Of a stretch of DNA of 5,920 nt, positions 1-5,599 are shown piece by piece. How positions within the stretch are numbered: position 1 is the first letter of the stretch; each line of letters starts with the position of its first letter. Made by a program: the position numbers and the translations under genes. The notes below the pieces were generated by a model. That model worked only from the letters and a program-made list of their open reading frames with translations, searched no databases and was not told where the DNA came from. The stretch comes from ANME-2 cluster archaeon. Its GTDB lineage: Archaea > Halobacteriota > Methanosarcinia > Methanosarcinales > Methanocomedenaceae. The stretch is taken from positions 1 to 5,920 of the forward strand of contig JAMJFQ010000093.1 of assembly GCA_023544605.1 (NCBI GenBank), written 5' to 3'.

Positions 1-2
1 AA

Positions 3-57
3 TCCTCCCTTCGGTCGGATTAACTTGATTACATAATCTTATAGATTATATACAATT
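3..57 (-). promoter_or_regulatory. Candidate promoter and ribosome-binding site of a divergent gene starting left of the window
   Basis: Read on the minus strand, positions 9-3 give GGGAGGA, a strong match to the archaeal Shine-Dalgarno sequence, close enough to the edge that a start codon would fall just outside the window. About 40 bases further upstream (positions 40-57, minus strand) is an AT-rich stretch with TTGTATATAATC, which resembles an archaeal TATA element. The same stretch carries a 6-bp inverted repeat, ATAATC (33-38) and GATTAT (44-49), around a 5-base centre, which could be an operator. No coding sequence of this gene is visible, so this is inferred from signals alone. Confidence 0.35.
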
Positions 58-159
58 AAAAACAGATAGAAATGCTGGAGAACCTGCGCAACCACAATGA
101 ATCGAACCCCACTTTTCTGGGATTGAACATGAATCCAGCAACATATGCCAGGGGAAATA

Positions 160-174
160 GATATTTTCTATAAG
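160..174 (+). promoter_or_regulatory. TATA-like promoter element of the small acidic protein gene
   Basis: The AT-rich stretch GATATTTTCTATAAG lies 16-30 bases before the ATG at 190. An archaeal TATA box here would put the transcription start at or very near the start codon. No Shine-Dalgarno motif precedes this ATG, which agrees with a leaderless transcript. The element is recognised from base composition and spacing only. Confidence 0.4.
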
Positions 175-189
175 CACTAATACCACTTT

Positions 190-522
190 ATGTCAAGGGA
201 ATTTACGCAAAAAGATATTGAGATCTTCAACAAACTTGCTCCTGAACTGAACGGTAACATCAATTCCCCACAGGGGCATCAGTACCTGTTTCTCCTTCGT
301 CCCCTATCCCACAAGGTGGCTGAATCCAGCGAAGATTTCAAGGAGCGGCTGCTTCGGCTCACCGATGAAGAACTGGAATACCTGGTTGACCTGAGCCTTT
401 CGTCACAGGAAGATATCAGGGGATTGGCAGAGGGTGATATGGAAGCTTTTATCGAGGTCATTGATGAAAGATTACCACAAAAATCGCCACAGCTAAAGGA
501 TTTCCTGGGGCTTTTCGGTTGA
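190..522 (+). CDS. Small acidic conserved-type protein of unknown function (110 aa)
   Basis: I do not recognise the family. The protein is soluble in appearance: no signal peptide, no membrane segment and no cysteine. It is strongly acidic, with about 22 Asp/Glu against 12 Lys/Arg. It seems largely alpha-helical: a basic-acidic helix around residues 6-16, a polar Asn/Gly/Pro-rich turn (18-29), then charged amphipathic helices around 47-70, 73-77 and 83-94, and a short hydrophobic tail ending LKDFLGLFG. The ATG at 190 is preceded by a TATA-like element at leaderless spacing and has no ribosome-binding site. The gene ends with TGA and faces the stop of the FrhB-family gene across 4 bp, so the two transcripts probably overlap at their 3' ends. 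Coding is supported by protein-like composition and clean spacing to neighbours; the 60-aa reading on the opposite strand is a low-complexity Ser/Arg shadow. Confidence 0.75.
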   Translation: MSREFTQKDIEIFNKLAPELNGNINSPQGHQYLFLLRPLSHKVAESSEDFKERLLRLTDEELEYLVDLSLSSQEDIRGLAEGDMEAFIEVIDERLPQKSPQLKDFLGLFG

Positions 523-526
523 CCAT

Positions 527-1684
527 TTACTTTTCCCTGCGTATGACACCGTACTTCTGGACCTTTTTCATCCTGGCAAGATTCAACACTCTTGCCATTT
601 CCTTTTCTTCCAGGTCCCTGGATTCGATATAACCAGCCTCAACAGCCTCATTGAAAATCTCATATCCACGCCCTGACCTGGTAAATACCGTGGTCCAGCC
701 ATCAGGGGTACCCACACCCCCAAAACTGATAGCTGCATTCTCGGCGGTAAGGTCCGTACAGTATTTGCATGAGGAACTCCTGTATGGGTCCAGTTCACTG
801 AGGTCATAGACCAGGGTCTCACTATCCTTTTCCAGTTCGATCTTTCCCCGCCGTATCTTCATGCTCTCGATATCATCCAATGTTAGATGTTTGGAAGCCA
901 CAAAATCCTCAATACCTTCGTGGGAGAATGTATCCATGCAGAACAATCCCAGAGGAAGGATATTAGCACGCATGAACATATGCAATAGGCCGTACGGGCT
1001 CTTGTATATCTTATAGACTGCATCGATATTACAGGATGGACCCACAAATGCGATACTGCGCATTCCCTGCTGGACTGCATTCATCAAAGCCTGAATGGTC
1101 ATGCTGTGGGTATAGATGCTTCCCGCGGACGCTAAAAGTTCATCGGTAGTGGTGGCTATGATAGGGACAGGTCTCCATGGGTCATCCCTGGATCTCACTG
1201 TCACAATGGCACAATCGATGAGCCCTTCATCCAGTGCATAAGCTAGCATTGCCGTTACCACACCCCCGTCCTGGCCTTTGACCCCCTTCAAGGCTGACCG
1301 TGCTGCATAGGGATGCCTGATCCTGCCAATAAGCCCTTCTTCGGTGGTAATGGTACGAGGGCACTGGTTGTAGCAGATACCGCACGCAGTACAGGGCCCA
1401 ATCAGCTTGGGTTTTTCCCCTTCCATGATAATGGACGGACAGCTTGCTGGACAGGCACCACAAGCGGCGCAGATTCCTGGTTTGATAATGTCTTTGCGCA
1501 GTCTGCTGAAGGATATCTTTTCTTTATCCTTTAGGCTGCGTTTGACCCTGACAATGTTCTTTGCCATGTCATCGAATTTTTTCTTGCATTCAGGGTCGTG
1601 GAAATAATATGTTTTGCCCTCGGATTCTGTAATGTAAGGGGTGGTCTTTGGAATTTCGCGTTTGCAAATAGGATCAATTGGCAT
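527..1684 (-). CDS. YHS domain - double [4Fe-4S] ferredoxin - FrhB-family F420-binding flavoprotein (385 aa)
   Basis: Predicted cytoplasmic F420-linked oxidoreductase of the FrhB/FpoF/FdhB family, whose members move electrons between coenzyme F420, FAD and iron-sulfur clusters. Residues 4-39 form a YHS metal-binding domain (DPICK with C7, KTYYF at 24-28, C33, KKKF). Two ferredoxin motifs follow: C72/C75/C78/C82-P and C98/C101/C104/C108-P. The FrhB part begins near GQDGGVVTA (137-145) and has VGPSCNIDA (C218), LGLFCMDTF (C249) and CKYCTDLTAE (C306, C309), ending in ISFGGVGTPDGWTTV (319-333). C218, C249, C306 and C309 are likely ligands of the FrhB-domain cluster. The gene stands alone: no hydrogenase, Hdr, formate dehydrogenase or Fpo subunit lies beside it, so the electron partner is unknown. 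The ATG at 1684 has a weak GGGAAG site upstream on the minus strand. The family is confident; the substrate and the role of the YHS domain are not. Confidence 0.9.
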   Translation of the reverse strand: MPIDPICKREIPKTTPYITESEGKTYYFHDPECKKKFDDMAKNIVRVKRSLKDKEKISFSRLRKDIIKPGICAACGACPASCPSIIMEGEKPKLIGPCTACGICYNQCPRTITTEEGLIGRIRHPYAARSALKGVKGQDGGVVTAMLAYALDEGLIDCAIVTVRSRDDPWRPVPIIATTTDELLASAGSIYTHSMTIQALMNAVQQGMRSIAFVGPSCNIDAVYKIYKSPYGLLHMFMRANILPLGLFCMDTFSHEGIEDFVASKHLTLDDIESMKIRRGKIELEKDSETLVYDLSELDPYRSSSCKYCTDLTAENAAISFGGVGTPDGWTTVFTRSGRGYEIFNEAVEAGYIESRDLEEKEMARVLNLARMKKVQKYGVIRREK

Positions 1685-1703
1685 GTCTATTACTTCCCAT
1701 TAT

Positions 1704-1713
1704 GGTTTAAAGA
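1704..1713 (-). promoter_or_regulatory. Weak TATA-like element before the FrhB-family gene
   Basis: On the minus strand, CTCTTTAAACC lies about 25 bases before the ATG at 1684, a spacing that fits an archaeal TATA box with a very short leader. The match is mediocre, and the GGGAAG stretch just before the start could be either a weak ribosome-binding site or part of the initiation region. Low confidence. Confidence 0.25.
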
Positions 1714-1764
1714 GTATTAGGTGATATGGTTTGCGGATTAACGGGCAATAACAAAAAATACTAT

Positions 1765-1802
1765 CCTCTATTAAAAGAAAATAACAGGTAAAATCTACCT
1801 GT
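1765..1802 (-). terminator. Hairpin plus U-rich tract, probable terminator of the small two-helix membrane protein gene
   Basis: ACAGGTA (1784-1790) and TACCTGT (1796-1802) form a perfect 7-bp inverted repeat around a 5-base loop. Read on the minus strand the hairpin is followed directly by a U-rich stretch (TATTTTCTTTTAAT). It sits about 56 bases beyond the TAA of the membrane protein gene ending at 1858, which suits a transcription terminator. Because the FrhB-family gene starts further downstream on the same strand, the element would separate the two minus-strand genes. It could instead be an operator of that gene. Confidence 0.5.
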
Positions 1803-1857
1803 GGAAAGTCTAAGACTGATTAAAAGGGAAAAATCACATGAAACGGATCTTCAACTT

Positions 1858-2106
1858 TTACCTGCCAGAATCGTGCTCATAAGCAATGTTGAACCTGCCT
1901 TCAGAAAAATCAATATAAACGGCAGCTACCAGTACTATAATTGCCACAAGCAAGATAAGAATGGAAGACATCATCATCACCAGCGTGGCTGTTGACTTGA
2001 ACACCAGAAAAGCGAGAGCCATTATGGCAGCCACTATTGCCGTTGCCAGGGCCAGATAATAAACTTTGAACTCTGAATCGACTAATTCTTTAAGCACGTT
2101 ATTCAC
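1858..2106 (-). CDS. Small membrane protein with two transmembrane helices, unknown function (82 aa)
   Basis: The family is not recognised. Two strong hydrophobic helices are visible: residues 15-36 (VYYLALATAIVAA onward) and 39-65 (TATLVMMMSSILILLVA onward), joined by a very short K37-S38 link, so the protein is probably a helical hairpin with both ends on the same side. The first 14 residues are charged (K6, E7, D10, E12, K14), and the tail after residue 65 is polar and carries D66, E69, R71, E77, H78 and D79. The start is GTG at 2106; an in-frame TAA lies five codons upstream, so there is no longer version, and the internal GTG at codon 4 is the only close alternative. The gene shares its promoter region with the divergent U32 gene and ends before a hairpin/U-tract. 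The overlapping plus-strand 64-aa reading lacks protein-like features and is judged a shadow. Confidence 0.65.
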   Translation of the reverse strand: MNNVLKELVDSEFKVYYLALATAIVAAIMALAFLVFKSTATLVMMMSSILILLVAIIVLVAAVYIDFSEGRFNIAYEHDSGR

Positions 2107-2133
2107 CTTATTCCATTCTTATTATTAGACATT

Positions 2134-2141
2134 CTTATATC
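2134..2141. promoter_or_regulatory. Shared TATA-like element of a compact divergent promoter
   Basis: CTTATATC on the plus strand lies about 36 bases before the ATG at 2174, and its complement GATATAAG lies about 31 bases before the GTG at 2106 on the minus strand. Only 67 bp separate the two start codons. Either reading gives a sensible archaeal transcription start with a leader of roughly 5-15 bases. The element may serve both directions or there may be two overlapping boxes; TTATTATA at 2153-2160 is too close to the U32 start to drive it. Confidence 0.4.
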
Positions 2142-2173
2142 TTTCCATCTTGTTATTATACACAGGAAATACT

Positions 2174-4642
2174 ATGAAACACAAAATACCCGAACTGCTG
2201 TCCCCTGCTGGCAGCATGGATTCACTAAAAGCAGCTGTGGAGAATGGAGCCGATGCCGTGTATCTGGGGGCAAGGGAATTCAGTGCCAGGCAATCGGCTG
2301 ATAATTTTGACCGTGAAGGACTGCTGGAAGCTATTGATTTTGCTCACCAGAGGGATGTTTTGACCTATATCACCGTCAATACCCTTGTGAAGGAAGGAGA
2401 ACTCAATGATGTTACTGCGTATCTGGAATTGTTGTGCGATCACGGTGCAGATGCTGTAATTGTCCAGGATATTGGCTTGCTGGGGATGCTCAGGAAACAC
2501 ATGCCAGGTCTGTCCATCAGTGCAAGTACACAGATGACCATCCATAACAGTACAGGAGCAAGAATGCTCCAGGACCTGGGAGTGAAACGGGCAGTACTTG
2601 CCAGGGAAATGAGCCTTGATGAGATACGGTCGGTCCGCTCGAATACAGACATCGAGCTCGAGGTTTTCGTACACGGAGCATTGTGCATCTGCTATTCGGG
2701 CAGGTGCCTGATGAGTAGTTTTATGGGCGGAAGAAGTGGTAATCGTGGACACTGTGCCCAGCCATGCAGGAAATTGTATGAATTGCCCGGGCGCAGGAAC
2801 ACTACCGGATACTTGTTGAGTCCAAAGGACCTGAACCTGTCCTCCCGGTTGCATGACCTGATGGAAGTGGGAGTTGATTCCCTGAAAATAGAAGGCCGCA
2901 TGAAGCGGCCCGAATATGTGGCCGTGGTCACAAAGACCTACAGGGATATCCTGGACAGGTTTTTCGATGACCCGGATGTCGCGATCACACCAGAAGAACA
3001 GCGGCGTCTTGAGACTATTTTCAGTAGAGGGTTCACAGAAGGGTATATATCCGGCGACCCCGGCAGGTCACTTATGAGCATGGATAAGCCTGGTAATCGC
3101 GGTACATTGATAGGACGTGTGACTGGATACGGCGGCGGTGGGCGAGGTAGAGTGTCAGTGAAGCTGGATGCCCCCCTCAATCCAGGTGAAGGGGTCTCAA
3201 TCGGTGATAAAGGCACAGCTATCAATACATTATGGATAGGAAGAGAGAAAATTGATACCGGAGTTGTCGGTTCCACAGTGAGTTTTACGTTTGATACACC
3301 CGTTCCCAATGGTACTCCTGTGTACAGGAACTTTGACCCTGTGATGGTGGAATGGGCAAAACAGACATACCATTCAATCCGGAGAAAAATCCCACTTACT
3401 ATTGAAGTAGAGGCAATGGCGGATAAACAACTACTGATAAAGCTGACTGACCAGGGTGAAATGACAGCCCAGGCAGTATCAGATACAGTCATCTCACCTG
3501 CCAGGCAGCGGCCGCTGGATAAAATAAGCCTGGGAGCACAGGTAAGCAAACTGGGTACCACGGTGTTTGTGGCTGACAATGTGGATATCCAGATGGATGA
3601 GAATATTTTCATACCAGTTGGGGTCATTAATTCTGTGCGGCGCGAAGCTGTGGAGAAGCTTGCGCAGCTGCGTGTCGAAAAGTACCGGCGCAAATGCGGG
3701 ACAAACATACTCGATACAACCCGTCATGTGAAAAGTACCCGACCTTCCAGACCAATAATATCTATTCGCGTATCAGGACCCGATTACGTACATACCGCTG
3801 TGTCGGCAGGTGCACAAAGAGTATATGTTGATATAGAGGGGATCATTGGAAATATCCCCCTGACCGATGCAGCGATCGAACAGGCACACCAGGCCGGTGC
3901 GACCGTGTATGGCCGGCTGCCGGATATGGTAAAGGATGGAGAGGCCGACCTGGTCATTAATACGGTCAGGGGATTGAAGGCACCTGACGGCATACTTGGG
4001 GCTGCACCTGACCAGTTATACCTGTTTAAGGATATGGATATTGCACTGGCAGTGGACTATCCTGCCAATGTTTTCAACCGCCAAAGCCTGGATGTCCTGA
4101 CCGGGATGGGGGCGGCCAGCATCACGGTTTCGCCCGAGCTTACCCTTGAGGAGATAGCGGGCATGTCTGAAGGGTACGAGATTGAATGTGTTGTGCAGGG
4201 GGGTGTGCAGTTGATGATATCTGAACATTGCCTGATCGGGGGCATCAAGGGATGCAGTAGTCCAAAAAGAGATGAGAAAGATGCCCGAGGATCGAGGGTC
4301 GACAGGCCGTGTGATACTCCTTATGCTATCAGGGATGAGAAAGAATTTACGTTCCCTGTCGAGCAGGATGCTCGGTGCAGGACACATGTTTTTAATTCCC
4401 GGGAACTCTGCATGATAGACCGCCTACCAGATCTGCTGGATGCGGGTGTTACGTCATTGCGGATTGACGGAGTACGATACAATAATGCCCAGGTGGGTGA
4501 GATTACGGGACTGTACAGGAAGGCCCTTGATTCCTGTATGGAAGCAGGGGGAGAGTTCGACGGCAGCGATTATCTGGCACAGATGAAGCAGATGTTCACA
4601 AGCGGCCTGACCAAAGGCCATTATTTCAGGGGTGTTCTGTGA
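2174..4642 (+). CDS. Peptidase-U32-family protein with two U32 domains and a middle DUF3656-type domain, RlhA-like (822 aa)
   Basis: U32 proteins were first called collagenase-like peptidases, but those studied (RlhA, TrhP, UbiU/UbiV) are Fe-S proteins needed for oxygen-independent hydroxylation; RlhA acts on 23S rRNA C2501. Residues 6-299 form the first U32 domain: ELLSPAGSMDSLKAAVENGA (7-26), then the full U32 signature at E163-S181 (EVFVHGALCICYSGRCLMS), C194 and C198, GVDSLKIEGRMKRPEY (233-248) and FSRGFTEGYISG (283-294). C171, C178, C194 and C198 are candidate cluster ligands. Residues about 306-400 look like a beta-barrel, about 407-505 match DUF3656 (collagenase) domains, and 526-822 are a second, diverged U32 copy. 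At 822 aa it is longer than E. coli RlhA (about 650). I chose the ATG at 2174, with AGGA six bases upstream, over the TTG at 2150, which would precede the likely transcription start. Its stop overlaps the next gene's ATG. Family confident; exact substrate inferred. Confidence 0.92.
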   Translation: MKHKIPELLSPAGSMDSLKAAVENGADAVYLGAREFSARQSADNFDREGLLEAIDFAHQRDVLTYITVNTLVKEGELNDVTAYLELLCDHGADAVIVQDIGLLGMLRKHMPGLSISASTQMTIHNSTGARMLQDLGVKRAVLAREMSLDEIRSVRSNTDIELEVFVHGALCICYSGRCLMSSFMGGRSGNRGHCAQPCRKLYELPGRRNTTGYLLSPKDLNLSSRLHDLMEVGVDSLKIEGRMKRPEYVAVVTKTYRDILDRFFDDPDVAITPEEQRRLETIFSRGFTEGYISGDPGRSLMSMDKPGNRGTLIGRVTGYGGGGRGRVSVKLDAPLNPGEGVSIGDKGTAINTLWIGREKIDTGVVGSTVSFTFDTPVPNGTPVYRNFDPVMVEWAKQTYHSIRRKIPLTIEVEAMADKQLLIKLTDQGEMTAQAVSDTVISPARQRPLDKISLGAQVSKLGTTVFVADNVDIQMDENIFIPVGVINSVRREAVEKLAQLRVEKYRRKCGTNILDTTRHVKSTRPSRPIISIRVSGPDYVHTAVSAGAQRVYVDIEGIIGNIPLTDAAIEQAHQAGATVYGRLPDMVKDGEADLVINTVRGLKAPDGILGAAPDQLYLFKDMDIALAVDYPANVFNRQSLDVLTGMGAASITVSPELTLEEIAGMSEGYEIECVVQGGVQLMISEHCLIGGIKGCSSPKRDEKDARGSRVDRPCDTPYAIRDEKEFTFPVEQDARCRTHVFNSRELCMIDRLPDLLDAGVTSLRIDGVRYNNAQVGEITGLYRKALDSCMEAGGEFDGSDYLAQMKQMFTSGLTKGHYFRGVL
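4628..4634 (+). promoter_or_regulatory. Internal ribosome-binding site and translational coupling signal
   Basis: AGGGGTG at 4628-4634 resembles the archaeal Shine-Dalgarno sequence and ends 7 bases before the ATG at 4642. It lies inside the last codons of the U32 gene, whose TGA (4640-4642) shares its A with that ATG. This decides for the ATG rather than the GTG one codon earlier (4639) and points to coupled translation of the two genes. Confidence 0.55.
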
Positions 4643-5055
4643 TGAGCAGAGTATTCCTGTCAGGTTCTATACGAGGCGGGCGGAGATTGGTCGATACATA
4701 TCGATTTATGGCTGATGTGATGATCGGTGCGGGAATAGACGTTTTGAGTGAACATGTTGCTAGGGAAAACGTGTTTGCCCAGGAGAGAAACATGACCGAA
4801 GAAGAGATTTTTCTGCGGGATATGGCCGGTATCCAGCAGTGCGACTGCCTGGTGGCAGAGGTGAGCGTGCCATCGGTGGGCGTAGGATATGAGATATGTC
4901 AGGCTGTAGGTTTAAAAAAACCTGTGTTGTGCGTGTATGAACGGGGGTCAAAGGTATCTGCTATGGTGCTGGGGAATAAGGGAGTTCATGTACAGAGCTA
5001 TGGTGGTATAGACGAACTGCACGATGTAGTACTTGAATTTGTGGTGTCAGTATGA
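4642..5055 (+). CDS. Nucleoside 5'-monophosphate N-glycosidase, DNPH1(RCL)/MilB-like, NDT superfamily (137 aa)
   Basis: Predicted to hydrolyse the N-glycosidic bond of a nucleotide, giving free base and (deoxy)ribose 5-phosphate. Against human DNPH1 as I recall it, the visible matches are GSIRGG (8-13, phosphate/sugar loop), EHVA (37-40), D60 for the catalytic Asp, AEVSVPSVGVGYE (72-84) with E84 for the nucleophilic Glu and S78 for the phosphate-binding Ser, KPVLC (93-97) and SAM (106-108). The length is typical of the core family. One key residue differs: DNPH1 has Tyr in its YFCGSIRGG motif, whereas this protein reads VFLSGSIRGG with F5 at that site, as in the CMP hydrolase MilB (VFLGGPFR). 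Such a Phe is known to favour ribo- over deoxyribonucleotides, so an NMP rather than dNMP substrate is possible. The gene overlaps the U32 gene by one base, is probably in its operon, and ends 1 bp from a convergent gene. Confidence 0.88.
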   Translation: MSRVFLSGSIRGGRRLVDTYRFMADVMIGAGIDVLSEHVARENVFAQERNMTEEEIFLRDMAGIQQCDCLVAEVSVPSVGVGYEICQAVGLKKPVLCVYERGSKVSAMVLGNKGVHVQSYGGIDELHDVVLEFVVSV

Positions 5056-5056
5056 T

Positions 5057-5398
5057 CTAATCTGCCATTTTAAATTTAGCGATCCTTAAAAAGTATATCA
5101 TACTGACAAACAGAAGTGTAGCTGAGATCAATTCTGTTATCTCATAGAACAATCCGATATCGATGATACCCCTGAGTTCCAGTACTTTGGAAAATTCACG
5201 TATTCCCCAGATCAGCATACCCATCATTAAATATAAAAATGGTTTTGACAGGTTACCTCCCTTCAGGAAAAAGTAACTCCTTATCAGGTTCGGGTTGTCA
5301 TGTGTCAACTTATAAATGATAAGGGTCACAATAAATATTAAAATACCCACAATTCCATTTATCAATTCAAGATAAAACTCTATTTCCTCTGCATCCAT
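5057..5398 (-). CDS. Three-helix integral membrane protein, unknown function (113 aa)
   Basis: The family is not recognised. Three membrane segments are visible: residues 14-29 (NGIVGILIFIVTLIIY), 53-66 (PFLYLMMGMLIWGI) and 90-107 (LISATLLFVSMIYFLRIA). The N-terminus is short and acidic (D2, E4, E5, E7, E11), the loop between helices 1 and 2 is polar and carries lysines and arginines, and the C-terminus is KFKMAD. By the positive-inside rule the tail (R105, K108, K110) and first loop (K30, R40, K46, K52) are likely cytoplasmic, with the N-terminus outside. Charged residues R67-E68 and E86/E89 at helix ends are notable. The layout resembles membrane anchors or sensory input modules cut short of any signalling domain, but no such domain follows. 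The ATG at 5398 has no ribosome-binding site; a good TATA-like element 28 bases upstream suggests a leaderless transcript. The TAG stop is 1 bp from the stop of the glycosidase gene. Confidence 0.75.
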   Translation of the reverse strand: MDAEEIEFYLELINGIVGILIFIVTLIIYKLTHDNPNLIRSYFFLKGGNLSKPFLYLMMGMLIWGIREFSKVLELRGIIDIGLFYEITELISATLLFVSMIYFLRIAKFKMAD

Positions 5399-5420
5399 TA
5401 TGTATATTTATTAATATGTT

Positions 5421-5438
5421 AATATATATTCTTTTTGC
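5421..5438 (-). promoter_or_regulatory. TATA box and BRE-like promoter of the three-helix membrane protein
   Basis: On the minus strand, GCAAAAAG followed by AATATATATT matches the purine-rich BRE plus TATA arrangement of archaeal promoters. The centre of the TATA part (about 5426) is 28 bases from the A of the ATG at 5398, so transcription should begin at or beside the start codon. Because the core is nearly symmetric, it could also drive transcription to the right. Confidence 0.55.
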
Positions 5439-5449
5439 ATGTCAATTCC

Positions 5450-5472
5450 AGGTATATGGAGGATGAATACCT
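5450..5472 (+). repeat. Inverted repeat with a Shine-Dalgarno-like GGAGG in its loop
   Basis: AGGTAT (5450-5455) and ATACCT (5467-5472) are perfectly complementary, with an 11-base loop that includes ATG and GGAGG (5456-5462). It begins about 25 bases right of the TATA-like element at 5421-5430, so it would lie at the very 5' end of any rightward transcript. The stem is only 6 bp, so it may be chance. Confidence 0.3.
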
Positions 5473-5599
5473 AACAAAAAAGGATTCTGGGGATTTAGTT
5501 GCTTAAAAATTCTCATTCCGATCCTATTGTTGGGGATAGATTCAGTATGAACTGTAAACTTATTTTTACTAGATATATCATAAATTTAAAGCTATAAAT

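Noticed and set aside
1..21. AATCC/GGATT hairpin with a TTCG centre at the left edge
   Set aside because: The 5-bp outer stem has mismatches before the tetraloop, and the strand reading GGGAGGA is better explained as a ribosome-binding site of a gene outside the window.
96..124. tRNA-like stretch (GAATCGAACCCC resembles a T-arm on the minus strand)
   Set aside because: The T-stem does not pair properly (mostly wobble or mismatched), and no acceptor stem, anticodon arm or D-arm can be built around it.
1801..1995. 64-aa plus-strand frame with an HHHH stretch
   Set aside because: It begins at GTG inside the hairpin arm, overlaps a gene with two clear membrane helices, has no ribosome-binding site, and its His run mirrors the Met/Val codons of the true gene.
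2225..2854. 209-aa open frame on the minus strand inside the U32 gene
   Set aside because: It lies opposite the U32 signature region, has irregular composition with scattered Cys and His and no domain; the plus-strand reading is certain.
2938..3708. 256-aa open frame on the minus strand inside the U32 gene
   Set aside because: It is antisense to a protein with clear domain matches, is rich in Ser/Pro/Thr/Arg as expected of an antisense shadow, and has no recognisable motif or start signals.
2174..4642. Literal reading of the U32 protein as a secreted collagenase or peptidase
   Set aside because: There is no signal peptide or known protease catalytic motif; the conserved cysteines and similarity to RlhA/TrhP/UbiU favour an Fe-S hydroxylation role.
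5456..5506. 16-codon ATG frame in the spacer
   Set aside because: It is too short to support as a gene, its start lies in the hairpin loop, and there is no ribosome-binding site before it.
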